Under the pieces are notes generated by a model. The model saw nothing but the letters and a program-made list of their open reading frames with translations, searched no databases and was not told the DNA's origin. A DNA stretch of 64,000 nucleotides from Paramacrobiotus metropolitanus. Taxonomy: Eukaryota; Tardigrada; Eutardigrada; Parachela; Macrobiotidae. Location of the stretch: contig NW_026570291.1 in NCBI RefSeq assembly GCF_019649055.1, forward strand, positions 248,001 through 312,000, written 5' to 3'. This document shows positions 50,601 to 64,000 of this stretch, piece after piece. A program made the position numbers and the translations under genes. Numbering within the stretch: the stretch's first letter is position 1; the number at the start of each line of letters is the position of its first letter.

Positions 50601-53343
50601 TGTTATTTGTTTCTGTACCCGTACATGGCAAAAACAGTCACTTAATGATCTTGTTTACTGATTGGACATATAACCGGATTATTGATCATCTTAACAGGGC
50701 ATCAAATTGAAAATGGATAACGACGGCAACATACTGGTGCGCCGCGCGAGTCCCGCGGCCGTTTACGTGCGCAATACCACGGGAAGTTTCCAAGATGACA
50801 ACTGCTTCTCATCGGAAGTGATCAAACTGCAGGGACAACTGGAAGCCGATAAACCGTTTAAGGTACGCATTGTTATGGCATAACATGACTTTACAATGTT
50901 GAGGCTGCACTAGCCAGATTGTGCGAATTTGTACCGGTATAATAAGCACATCATCGCGGACGAATGACCGCTGGCATAACGGCTTTTGATTAGACTGGTT
51001 TGCATAGATCAATTTATCTGTCCCCTTAATATAGCATCATTGAACTGTGCATGTTCGATCTATGATTCCGGTTGGAGCCTGATGGTGCACTGGTGTGCTG
51101 TGTTTTATTAGGTATTCGATATGAAACGCTTCACACTGAACATCGCCAAAGAGATGAAAGGTGCTTATCCCGACCGGCGCAAACTGGAACTGCAGTGCTT
51201 TACGAACATTGCCTTTGCCCAGCAAGAAGCCGATCACTTGGAGACACCCTGCTGGATTATGGTTATTAATATCGTCGCTTTAGATATGCTCAAAAATAAA
51301 CTGCCCACACAAGGTACTGTTTACCCTTACCCAACCGGAAGAAGATCTTGTAATATTTTTTTTAATAAACCGGTGCTTCCTCTTCCGAATAATCAGAGGT
51401 TATTGCTAAATGAACTAATGCACTTTGCTTCTTAACCATTTTACAATTAAATTAGTTGAGTAACTCTACTTGATTTAATTTGTGGTTATTTAGTGCGAAC
51501 AGTTTCTCGCTAAAAACCCAACAGTTGTTTCGCTGTGTTACAGAAACCGTTAGAAACTTTTATAATTTTAAGATACTTTGGGTGTGGTTGAGAAAACCTT
51601 TAAAACAACTTCTTTTTGTCCCAACAAAACCTTTAAATAAATAAAATCTCTGCTTTTGTTGCTCTTGTGAGTAAGGTATTAGTGTATTAAGATCTGTCGT
51701 CAAACGGATTATAATCCTTGATAAAAATGAAGGCGGATGACTCGATGTTTTATCTAGCAGTGCCAAGCGGAACTCACACACGAGGACTGTCCGTACAGCC
51801 GCGGATGCCGGCAATGATGGAAAATGTCCATACGAAGCGCTTTCTTTCTACACCCCGTGATGAACATTATCCCCGATTACTACAACAGCAGCTGCATTCC
51901 GTAAATGACATAACACTTGCCGAGGTAAGAAAAGTTACTGCCTGACTGTATACATTAGGAAATCACCCTGCCCCCACTTTATACGTACCTGCTACGCGCC
52001 CACTCCTGAATGCATATAAAAAATGGCCTAATTATGCTGGCAGTTATTACATAACGGTAATGATCGTCCACATGGAACCGACCATTACGACTACATGGAT
52101 ACAAAAGTATGACTACTGCCTTTTTCGTTGTCATAAAGAAATGTTTCGGAATTTTCCGATGGGTGACGCAATAACATTAGCCGGTCGTATTAATCGTGTG
52201 CTTGTGTGGTTGACAGAGTGGCGAGTACGTTGACGATATGGATGATCGCGCCAGTGTTTCGACTTACAACTTCATTCCGGGCTACCGGCCATCGTCCAGT
52301 CTGTTGCCGGGTGATTACGATGTGATGCACACGGCGCTGCCGGGAACAACCCGCAACTTCCGAGCGCCACTGCACGCGCATGTCGGACAGGATGGTCTGT
52401 ACCGAACGATGGAACAGCAACATTATCCAGGTACAGTGCAATACCAAAAGTAAAACACTTCGAATATAATTCTAGCAAAAATTAGAATTAATGCCACAAT
52501 ATATGCACATATTAGTAAAGCGGATAAATAATTGCAGCTGAAATACCAAAATGAATAAAGTTAAACGGGGTTGTAAATTACTGATTGTAACGTGCAAAAT
52601 TGTCGAAAATATTAATCTACAAAGAAAAACTGTGACAGTGTTTTCCTGCCGGGAAGTTTGCAAGTAATTCGAAATATTTTGAAAATTAGAATTGTACTAG
52701 AGAAGCAAAATTGTAAAAACTTTAAGCTGAATTAAAGTACAAAATCAAATACAGTTTGTGACAGGTTTATAGCTAACTGATTGTAACGTAAAAATTATAA
52801 TCCAAATTTCACTTATCTACGTAAACGAAATTTTGGCCGTGTTTGTTAATAATCCCTTTGCTATTTTGGAATAGATGCTTATTTTGCCGATATGGCGAAT
52901 GCCGGACTGGCCGGCTACGGTATCACTTCCCCGGTGGGCGGAAGTCCCAACGGCGGCTACCGTACCCCGCTGCCACTGGGTCTGGCCGGCCAGCACGCCG
53001 CCACCGAGCCCAACTTCAAGATGGCCACCGGACGGAACTTCGCGGCGACACCGGCACTGCAGCGCTTCGCACCGCATCACCGTCACAGCCGCAGTTATGA
53101 TTCCGGGCTGGGTAGGTTAAACAAATACACCAATCAAGCGCATCACACATATTACGATGTCGGCATTGCGGTACAGGGGATTATCACTTTTACTTTACAG
53201 AGTCGGACATGACCAGTTCCAGCGATGAGACTGATTATAATCGCTGGACCTGCTACAGTCGCTTACACATGCTGCCGCATGCACGAACCATTAATCTGTC
53301 GGGCGCAACCGCTGTTCCACGACTGCAACCGGAATGGGAATAA
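38618..53343 (+). CDS. exp: Expansion-like protein with an MH2 (SMAD-type) domain
   Basis: Exons 38618-38980 (first ATG 38650), 39531-39684, 49632-49998, 50316-50546, 50698-50862, 51112-51313 (or 51318), 51733-51924, 52217-52430, 52875-53111 and 53201-53343. All junctions agree in phase except 51313 to 51733. After a Pro- and Ser/Gly/Asn-rich N-terminal part, the domain begins DDVWYDKDVLF and continues with ARVPVLTINGGEDGFDGYR, GIKLKMDNDGNILVRR, FDMKRFTLNIAKEM and CWIMVINIVALDMLK. This is the MH2-like domain of Drosophila Expansion and Rebuff, proteins without the MH1 DNA-binding part of SMADs. Expansion organises the apical extracellular matrix of tracheal tubes. No MH1 domain or SSXS tail is seen. 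The C-terminus is Gly/Pro-rich and ends SRSYDSGL, ESDMTSSSDETDY, then a stop. The 9.9-kb second intron is far longer than any other here. The 5' end is unsure: the frame is open upstream of ATG 38650. Confidence 0.85.
39120..39300 (+). repeat. Diverged repeat, copy B, right of the first Expansion exon
   Basis: Collinear with copy A at 38200-38375: GCACAACGAAATATCGAAG, CCGCAACAAGTA, CTTTTACTAAATAAAAAA and a TTCACGTT end. The two copies bracket the exon 38618-38980. Confidence 0.6.
39685..49631 (+). other. 9.9-kb intron of the Expansion-like gene
   Basis: Bounded by TTTTAG, GTACGT and TTTTACAG, with matching phase 2 on both sides. Inside I find only short frames on both strands and no repeat family I recognise. 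Two weak points of interest are a 103-codon minus frame at 42462-42151 and an ATG at 45938 in good context followed by 20 codons and a GTATCT donor. Neither fits the phase of the host gene. A long intron ahead of the conserved domain is a usual place for enhancers. Confidence 0.6.
42151..42462 (-). CDS. Weak open frame inside the large intron, opposite strand
   Basis: A 103-codon frame on the minus strand. Its second half, after an acceptor-like CGTATTTGCAG, has coding-like codon choice and balanced amino acids (SNWETNEEIIVAKQ, FVGIYGLQAVHFH) before TAA. It could be the last exon of a nested gene. I recognise no family and found no partner exon, so chance is just as likely. Confidence 0.18.
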   Translation of the reverse strand: MFPFFFVYLYEYPSFIAAIYPNTSTESPPNSTESVHCNKFKYPYLQRKLKAGYTVMQNNVGQSECAETSTVSNWETNEEIIVAKQFVGIYGLQAVHFHKTDAG

Positions 53344-54883
53344 AAATTATATCTTGTACTATAATATCTGCGCTGCAGCCGGTTATACGCGTGGCTCCCG
53401 TGAGGAATTTTGTGATACGCTTGGGGTTGGATCATAATGGTTTTAACATTGTTTTATAAATTGGCATTACTCTACTTCTCTCCTACACAATTTCAAAAAA
53501 TAGCGGGAAACATGAAACGGCCCAAATTACTGCAACGGAATTTGCCGGCTCGTCGGAATACTCTTTTTCGGGAACGTTGACTATCTTTGCCGGTTCATCT
53601 GGACAACGCTGGATCACAGCGGGAATCTCCTGTTGGGAAAAATGTTCCTGTTTAAGCTTCAAAAGGGATGTGTCTGGGATTTAACCAAAGACGGAATTTT
53701 TGGATTTTGTTTATACTGATTAATCTGTTCAACTATACTCTTTGTGTAATTTTGAATCGTGTGTGGTGTGGCGGACGTTACGCCGTTTTTTTTTGCCGGG
53801 GATGTAATGTGTTTATACTGATTGTGCTGCTTTTCGCTGATTTTTGCTGATCGCGTACGCCACTGGCGTTAACCATCCGCTTTGAGCTTTATTTTTTGCC
53901 CGTGCAGCAGATGCGCATGATACCATACATAATAGTGCTACTGGGTCATAATTTTTCTTATAGCGATTTATTCATGTTTGGAGCTTTATTATCTCGTTCT
54001 TCATGCTTTTATTGCAATAAAATGTTTAAAAAGCAGAAATTTTTCGTTAAGACTTTGAATTTGATTAAACTGGCCATGGTCGATGTGGGGTTGAATACGA
54101 ACTTTTTGTCAATAACCAATAACCAACAAACTTCTCCGATTGTGTTTCAACAATAGACTACAGACTAGGTAGAGTCTAGAAGCACAACTTCTTTCACCAG
54201 GATGATAAACTTTCAACTTTTCGCCATTTTAGAAAATAACAGGGATCGCTTATCCCAAAGCTTTTAAGTTGAGGGATACGGGATCAGAAGCAGAGTTTTA
54301 CTAACCGGTGCTTTTTCCTTATACATATATAATCACAAGAAAAACGCAGTAAATTATAACTGCTATGGTACCGGTAACACATTGGTGATGGATGGAGATG
54401 GGAGATTGCGCATTTAATTGAACCGAAACTCGAATTCTATATATATCTATATATATGCTAGGTCTATACTTCAGTTGTAAGAAAAAGTTGTACAACAAAT
54501 CGTAGTCGTAAAATGGGATTTCAACGATTTCAACAATCGTAGTCGTAGATTCCAGGATGTTGTAGTAATGTTGTAAAATTTTTGCAAACTGCAACACATC
54601 CCGGCCATACTTTGACCACAACTAAAATTTGAGCCAGCCCAGCAGAGACGCGATTGGCGGATATATCCCGCTTATTCTTATTATCAGCGGAAGCAACAGG
54701 ATTTTATTTTGTTTCATCATACGAATAGTTTACAAATCAGTAAATCAATCATGGTCGCATGCTATACTGAAGTATCAACCAAAAAAAACTATCATAACAT
54801 AAATGGAGTTAAATGCATAGACCGCTATGTAAATCAAAAACTTCAACACTGTTTTAACAGTGGAGCGAGGCAGCATAGGGTAT

Positions 54884-55037
54884 CACGACATTTTACAACG
54901 CGACATTTCACATCGTAACATTTCACCGAATCCATTTCATGACCACGACATTTCTCATCCGCAGCATTTCTTAACTGAAACCTTTCACAGCCACAACATT
55001 TCGCAACTGCAACATTTCGCAACCGTAACATTGCATG
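54884..55037 (+). repeat. Degenerate tandem array, about ten units of 16-17 bp
   Basis: Units resemble CAACATTTCGCAACYG; the last copies (CAACATTTCGCAACTG, CAACATTTCGCAACCG) are nearly identical, while the left ones are more diverged, for example CGACATTTCTCATCCG and CAGCATTTCTTAACTG. No protein-coding or RNA function is evident. Confidence 0.8.
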
Positions 55038-55479
55038 GCTCGTACATCTGCCGCCCCGTAACAATGCATAAAGTACATTGCGCACACTGGAACAAACTCT
55101 ATCCCGCTATTTCGTAACGAGATTCGATTGCTACAGTTCAAAAACCGACAAATTTACTAAATATCCTGTTTTTGGCAACTGCGATAACCCACGCCTAATA
55201 TTCTGTAAAATTGTTGTAACTTATATCTAAAAGCCCTAAAACCCATTACCAAAACCCATCTTTCACAATAAAAATGACATAAGTGATATACCTTTTATTG
55301 TTACTGTTTTACTCAAATGTAGCCAGTTTTAGACACACCATTACGTTGGCATAACTGGCATGGGTAAATTACTGCAAATTTACAATCATAACAATCATTT
55401 TAAAATCATGCATTAATAGAGTTATTGTACTTCGCCTCAGCGTTAAATTAGTACATTCAGTAAAAATTCAAAGCTATTT

Positions 55480-55580
55480 AGTTATATAGATATCAAAATC
55501 AGTTATACGACTTATATCAGTTATATCTATATTACAGTAGTTATATATCAGTTGTATCAAAGTTATTTAGTTACATCAAA
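55480..55580 (+). repeat. A/T-rich imperfect repeat (CAGTTATAT units)
   Basis: Several imperfect copies of ATCAGTTATA(T) within 100 bp, such as ATCAGTTATACGAC, ATCAGTTATATCTA and ATCAGTTGTATCAA. Simple expansion in noncoding DNA. Confidence 0.6.
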
Positions 55581-57836
55581 ATCTTTTACCGACACTTATC
55601 AATCGTTATTCTAAGATATTAATAAAAACGTTAAACCGAAGAAACAACATCATGATTTTCGATACCGCTACTCGACATCCAGGCGATTTTTTTCGGACAC
55701 CTGCAGGTTTCTACTGATGTTTACCAATTATTCCATAGAATCCATTTCATGGTAAACCACAGCAAAGCGCATTAAACGCTCAGTCAAGTCCCAACATTCT
55801 CTGCGCCTCCAGGCTCTGCTTCCGGTTTCTCTCTTGCCGCTAATTTGTTTTGAAAGTTTTCTCCTGCTCTGCATCAACAAACCCGGCGGGAACGTACCGA
55901 CGCGATCCCGCCCGGGTACTGTACAGTCGATTATACTTGTTCCACACCTACTGAATCCAGTCACTTTATCCTGTTTTAATGCAGCGGACTAATGAATGCA
56001 CACCACTGTGCAGTGGTAAATGCTGTAATACTTGGTGATAGAGATATGTATCTCGCCCCAGATTGTAGGTAGACTGCAGGAATTGCAATACTATACTAAA
56101 TTACTAAACAACAATTTACATTACAAAAATTAACAAAATAATGCTGTATTAAGCTGAAGATGACTTTCCTCTGCTTCGAAAGGAAAACTTATACAATACA
56201 TGTACTGTAATTTTTACTGTGTACACAATGTACTATGTAGTAATCGAATTACATATAACGCGCTAATAAAGCTACTTCGATTCTTGGTTGTCAGTTATTT
56301 TTGTTAACTCAGAAGTTGGCGTTGTATTCAAACATCAGCTGCGCACACCCTTCCGACGCACATGGATCTGGGAGGACAGTCTAATAAAACTAAAAAAATA
56401 ACACTTTAATCGATGTATACGAAAACTAGAAACTCTTATCGTCAGCGATTAATAAAAAGATCAGAGGAAAAATATTATCGACGGAACGGGATAGAGAACA
56501 CACAGATACGGGTTATCGGATACACAACGGACTGACAACATTCGAGAAGCGCAAGGAAAACAGCACAAAAGAAGAGAAACCATGTTCAACATTCTACAAG
56601 TTTATTAAGCAAGCGGTATACTTAAACTGAAACTGATGGGAACGCCCCTACTGGAGCAACTGGCCGGAGGTTTGAACTGACGAGTTGAACCGGTTCATTT
56701 CATCAGTTTAATCAGCCTCCCAATCCGGAATAGGAACGAATTGCTGGATATTCTGGTTTATGTGGCTCATACTCAAAATATTCCAGGGTCACCCCGCGAG
56801 GAGATTCTGACCTGCAAATCAACAAATTTGGAGAACTGGTTCTGCGCGCAGATAAAGTGTAAACTCATAACTCGGTAATTGCTGCAGCTGCGTGGTTATG
56901 ACTGATAATAGCCGCCGCGTGAATTCAGTTACTGCATACAAATGTCACGAATAGTAGAAGTATGTGAATTAAACGCAAAAAAATATTTAATGTAGCAATC
57001 AGTGTTATCCCGTTTTAAAAATTCATCTCCCGGCCCGTTCCCGTCCCGTAAACCAGACAAAACAGAACCCGTTTCCCGTTACAGCCCGGCCCGTCTGTCT
57101 TACACTTACCATTATATTGTAGCCGTACAAATAAGATCGGCAGTGTTACAGTAATGATGATGAGGATTTCATTGCTGCTACAGATAGTTGAAGCGGAAAC
57201 ATCTGAATGGGTACTTGTACAAATGTTCCCTTTTCTCATGAATTTCTACACTGGTTTTGGGAAGTGTCTAACTTATCTAAAATCATTCTTGCTGTTGTCC
57301 TTGCCCTTGCTCTTCCCCAATGATTTTCAGCTGATTAAAAATGTGTGCGTACGCGTTGACAATGTGTTCCGTTGCGGGCTTTCGTTAAGACTTAATTACA
57401 TAAGTGATTTTAAAGTAATTCGTTAACACCACCAGCACTTCCGACCGTGGTACGGGTGTGTAACCCACTCCACTAGGGACAGCTTAGAAGTTGTCATTGC
57501 AATATATAGTTAGTATAGCGGCACGTTTTAACCCGTAATCGGAGCCGTTTTCGTTGTCGGCTCCGGTACTGCGTAAAAAAACGGGCTAACACTGGTAGCA
57601 ATAACCCATTCACTGATTCACACAATAAAAAGTAAACCAATAAAGGTAATTTCAAAGAACACCTTTTTGAAAAAAACTAATTTAAGTAATTCCGCCCTGT
57701 TTCCGATTTGGATGTTTTTTTTCAATGTGTAAAATTTATTGTTTTTAATTAGTGTAAATCCGCGCTGGCGAATAGCTTTGCGTGCTGGCCGATGTCGATG
57801 CAATTCAAATACAAATGGTTAAATTGATTAGGATGC

Positions 57837-60657
<2,821 letters not shown>

Positions 60658-60660
60658 GTC

Positions 60661-61857
60661 CTAGTTGGTTGGTTCGGCGGTGGTGGCGGCTGGAGCCTGG
60701 GAAGGGTCTTGGGAATGGGTGTTGGCCGCTGCCGTCGCCGGTTGATTGTAGTTGCGGCTGCTGCGGCGAAACGTCTGACCGCGACCACGTCCGTGTCCAC
60801 GGCCTCGGGCGGGGGCTTGCTGGTTGGCCGGGGCTTGGGATTCGTCGTATTGCTGGTTATTGTTATAGTTGGGATTGTAGTTAACTATGAGAGAACTTGT
60901 TTGGTCAGAATTAGAAAAATGCAATAAATAAAAATTTACTGGTACAAATACTCATACAAAAAATGCGGTAATTGATACTCGTACAGAATGTATAATTACA
61001 ATAATGATCACTTATTGCCAGCTACTTCGATGTATAACAATTTCATTACAGCATTCTTACTTGCTACAAGCATAATGAATCAATACTAATTTTTAAATTC
61101 GAGTTTAATAATAGTCTAATAACCTATTTTAACTATGCAACAACTGCATAGCAATGTTTCTTAATTTAAAAAAAAATTTAAATATTTTTCTGGTACGGTA
61201 CAGGTACGAATATCTAATACATTAAACAGAAAATTAGTCATAAATAAGTAAACTAAATGTCCGTCTTGACCGAAGACTCTTATGATCTTATCTGCCCAAA
61301 AGCACAGCACGATACCACCGAGCAGCTACCATCGACTACATTCATGACGTGTCATTGCATCACTTCGTCGAGCGAGTGCACAAGCTCTTCCGCCTTAGAA
61401 AACTTCAAAGAAAGCCTGGAAAATGACTACAGACGTCTTACCGTTCCGATTGTCCCTTTGGTAACTCACAGCACCCTGCGCTGGCTGGTGTTCAAGCTCA
61501 TTAGCGGCGGAGCCCGCGTCTCCCTGTTGCCCATAATAGGCATCCTGTGCTTCATTACCGCCTGCGCCCTGATTAGCATAACAGCGTCCACCGTTCCCCC
61601 GATAGCCACGGATACGATTGCGGATGAAACGCGCTGGCTCCACAATAATGTCGGCAGTTATTCAGGCCGGCAGTTATTCCAAAACGGCAGTTATTCAGGC
61701 CGTTGATGGCATTCAGCGCCGAGTCGAGGTCGTAGATGGCCAGGAAGGCAAAATCCCGAATGGCCGTCGCCCGCGATACACACCCGTAATGCTCAAAGAG
61801 CTCAATCAACTCCGACAGCCGATACCCGTTCGGTAGGTTGCCCACGTAGATGCGCAT
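60661..61857 (-). CDS. RRM and RG-rich RNA-binding protein, frame broken by a 16-bp repeat
   Basis: Exon 61857-61442 starts MRIYVGNLPNGYRLSELIE (RNP2 and helix 1), then FAFLAIYD (RNP1 region) and ALNAINGLNN. The expected last strand, ADIIVEPARF, and an RG/Gln-rich part (NRIRGYRGNGG, AYYGQQGDAG) follow in another frame. Between them lie three copies of GGCAGTTATTC (plus strand 61653-61697). Leaving out the 16 bp 61653-61668 makes the frame continuous. Donor GTAAGA at 61441 joins exon 60884-60661 in phase: NYNPNYNNNQQYDE, RGRGHGRGRGQTFRR, ending TAEPTN and TAG. The RRM is closest in style to SRSF or Lark/RBM4 proteins; the target RNA is unknown. The extra 16 bp may be a real mutation, an allele or an assembly error. 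Confidence 0.6.
61653..61701 (+). repeat. Three tandem copies of GGCAGTTATTC inside the RRM exon
   Basis: Copies begin at 61653, 61669 and 61686, spaced 16 and 17 bp. The outer two share the 16-mer GGCAGTTATTCAGGCC exactly. Neither spacing is a multiple of three, so gain of one unit shifts the reading frame. Confidence 0.9.
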
Positions 61858-62521
61858 GATAACGGTACAATCCACAAAAAAATACGGTAGCAGTGGAAGA
61901 ATAAGATTATCGGCACGCAAACATACAAAATTCATCGAAGCCGTGCCAAGATGACGCTGGTGTGTACAAAATGCAAAACCGTTGTTAAAAATTGGAAAAT
62001 GACTGATAGCAAAGACGATATCCGACAAATGTTCTTTGGCCTCTGGCTAGCAGCATCCCTGGACGGATGTACCAGGAGCAGTATACAGTAGTATTTCAAC
62101 AAGAGGTGTCGGCGCACTGGTACGACTTTAACTGTGGTGCAGTACTTAATACACGGTGACGGTGAAGACTTAGTATTAATTCAAACTATGGGCGAACTTT
62201 GGTGAAGTACGAGTAGCAAGCGGAGTTCTTATGGTTAGTAGAAGCAAAGCGCAGCATTAATGTCCGGACTACGCACTAGTTACGCGATGCTACAGTATTG
62301 ACTGAGTAAGTACTGTAATTAAGTACAGTATTTTTATTACGCTTTACTGGTTAGTGGTACTGCACAGATTTTCGACACGGACGCTGTACATCCGGAAGTT
62401 GCCCGTGCACCAAAACGATCATTCTTGTACTGTATCCCGTAATAACTAGTATTAATAAATCATGGCGAGCGCTCACTGGTCAGTGCACGAGGGTACAGTA
62501 CTTATGTACGTACATACAAAA

Positions 62522-62923
62522 CTACATAATTAAATACGGCAAGGTGTGTAAGGGACAAACCTGTTGATGCAACTCAATGTTAAAAAATTCAGTAAGTACT
62601 TTTTTTTCGTCACACCTCGTTAATATTAAAATTTCCCGAAAGACAAGAAATACAATGGCCGAAACGGCCATCAAGTTGTAAACGTATGGCAGTGATTTAC
62701 GGAAGATCCACAAGGCAACAAACTTTTCCCAGTCAGAAAGTCAAAGTAAGATTTTACGCTGATTCTGAATCAGCGATTTGTTTTTTGAGATTAAAAAAAA
62801 CATCTGAGTCGAGTAAAGTAATAGAAGTGTGGCAATAATCGGCATAAATACATATAGAGGCCACTCAGGCCAGGCAAGCAGTGCGTTCGCGACAGTCTGC
62901 CTGCGCCCTGCTGATTCACTCAC
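62522..62923 (-). CDS. Weak frames with membrane segments
   Basis: A 60-codon frame (62923-62741) begins MSESAGRRQTVANALLAWPE and carries one strong hydrophobic segment (LYVFMPIIATLLLLYST) with a Lys/Gln-rich end. A second frame (62713-62522) has another segment (LMAVSAIVFLVFREILIL). The two are in different frames and only about 30 nt apart, too close for an intron. Either a small single-pass protein, the broken remains of a two-pass one, or chance. No family recognised. Confidence 0.2.
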
Positions 62924-62985
62924 TCCGACTGCTGCTACAAATTATATAAGGCTCACTTATATTCATAATTTGACTTATACAGAAA

Positions 62986-63612
62986 TCATAACTTCTTATC
63001 AAATCGATAACGACCATGGGACGTTTGAAGTGTCCGGAAGCAGATGACGGAATGGATGGCGCAGATATACGAGTATATCGGCGCAGGGCGGCTTTCTTTT
63101 GCGGGCTGTTCAGGTGCTTCATCCAGGTCATGGCTGGCGCTGTCGGCCGGTTTGTCGATCCTGGCTTGTTCAGCCGCGAGTGTGCAGTTCCCTTTACCGG
63201 CACGAGTTTTATATGTGCTGGCCACAAAGGACATCGACTGGCTCCAGGCCCAGCTCGTCAGGATGATAACACCATCCCCGGTTCTGCCCTTCCGGATAAG
63301 CGTGCGATGGTATGATGTATCCAACAAGAAGCTCCCATTTCTTACATTTTTCGACATTCTTCGCCGGCTTTGCGTCTTTGGCAAATGCGTTGACATAGTC
63401 AACAACTTCCTCAATTTCAACAGTTTCAGATCTGCCCGTTTGTTGAGACCACTTCCCTTCTCCCACAAAATTTTTCGGTGGTGCACTCCATCAATTAACG
63501 TTCGAATTTCTGTGTCGCTTAAGGTCCCAATTTCGACTTCCGTTGAGGTCTCGGCTGCGGTTGTGGTCTCGTCAGGTTGTGCGGTCAACTCAACCTTTTT
63601 AGCTCGCGACAT
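62986..63612 (-). CDS. Uncharacterised frame with coding signal switching between two frames
   Basis: ATG 63612 opens a 208-codon frame. Its first 60 residues look coding (ETSTEVEIGTLSDTEIRTL, IDGVHHRKILWEK), with a faint likeness to the start of a MADF DNA-binding domain. In the middle, the other frame (63466-63209) looks more like protein (VEIEEVVDYVNAFAKDAK, CKKWELLVGYIIPSHAY). Near 63180-63080 the first frame looks coding again (DSASHDLDEAPEQPAKE). This suggests a gene with two compensating frameshifts, or splicing I cannot resolve. Function unknown. Confidence 0.3.
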   Translation of the reverse strand: MSRAKKVELTAQPDETTTAAETSTEVEIGTLSDTEIRTLIDGVHHRKILWEKGSGLNKRADLKLLKLRKLLTMSTHLPKTQSRRRMSKNVRNGSFLLDTSYHRTLIRKGRTGDGVIILTSWAWSQSMSFVASTYKTRAGKGNCTLAAEQARIDKPADSASHDLDEAPEQPAKESRPAPIYSYICAIHSVICFRTLQTSHGRYRFDKKL

Positions 63613-64000
63613 GATTGTTCCAGAAAAGGGTTTGAATATTTTTAGTACTTAATTAAATTATTGAATGTGAAGTGGCTGTCAAATGGGAAATTATACGTAC
63701 GAATGTAATTTAGTAGTCAGTGTGCCTTTTACAAAAGGGATTGTACCATTATAAGAGGACTGGAGTAATAATTAATCGGTACATTACATACTTCAAGAAT
63801 AAAAACGTGTGTCTACAAGATGTACATATGTACAGAGTATGTATACATAACGTGCAACAGTTCGGCGTTATCATGGCCAACCAATCGATCAAAAGTACCA
63901 CTGGACATCCGAAAATGTTTGCAATGCCGCTGTGGCTCGTACTAGCGCATTTCACTCACAAGTGTATAAAATTCTCCCGTTTTTTTACGATTGCGGCTGG

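Larger units (their letters stand above)
53344..57836. other. Intergenic region with simple and tandem repeats
   Basis: About 4.5 kb between the Expansion-like stop and the end of the SERCA-like locus. No supported gene. It holds the degenerate 16-17 bp tandem array at 54884-55037, an A/T-rich repeat at 55480-55580 and C/G-rich imperfect repeats near 57025-57100. Confidence 0.6.

Overview
This window comes from a nuclear genome with many introns, most likely a small invertebrate. It holds ordinary metazoan genes (Ariadne-1, GIT, MRPS33, an MBOAT lysophospholipid acyltransferase, Pumilio) split by short GT-AG introns. It also holds an MH2-domain gene of the Expansion type, known to me from ecdysozoans. 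A tardigrade is my best guess, but that is inference: nothing in the sequence names the organism. I rebuilt exon structures by hand from splice sites, codon phase and remembered family sequences. No alignment or database search was run.

Layout. 1-2779 (+) is the 3' part of an Ariadne-1 RBR ubiquitin ligase, running towards GIT (ArfGAP and ankyrin scaffold, 6938-3283, -). GIT is divergent from the single-exon mitochondrial ribosomal protein gene mRpS33 (7844-8212, +), which converges on a 13-exon MBOAT1/2-type acyltransferase (12436-8717, -). About 6 kb without a convincing gene leads to pumilio (18391-27201, +), with a complete PUF domain, a possible alternative first exon at 21660 and a Pumilio-type site in its own 3' UTR. 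A small two-exon gene of unknown function (28371-28008, -) lies tail to tail with it. A decayed LINE fragment ending in (TAA)9 follows at 29.3-30.05 kb.

From 30 to 53.3 kb the window is mostly non-coding and carries one long plus-strand gene, an Expansion-like MH2 protein. Its first recognised coding exon is at 38618-38980, a 9.9-kb intron follows, and the MH2 exons lie at 49.6-51.3 kb. The stretch 53.3-57.8 kb holds only repeats.

The most unusual part is 57.8-61.9 kb on the minus strand. An RRM/RG-rich gene has a 16-bp repeat insertion that breaks its frame. It ends in a TAG, and the same frame then continues, open, through a second RGG box straight into a SERCA-like calcium pump sequence. 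That sequence has intact frames and splice sites but lacks the actuator domain, the middle of the N domain, the hinge of the P domain and the M5-M6 calcium sites. Its phosphorylation motif reads DKTVN instead of DKTGT, so it cannot be a working pump. It is either a decaying chimera, an assembly artefact or a repurposed pseudo-pump. The last 2 kb hold weak minus-strand open frames only.
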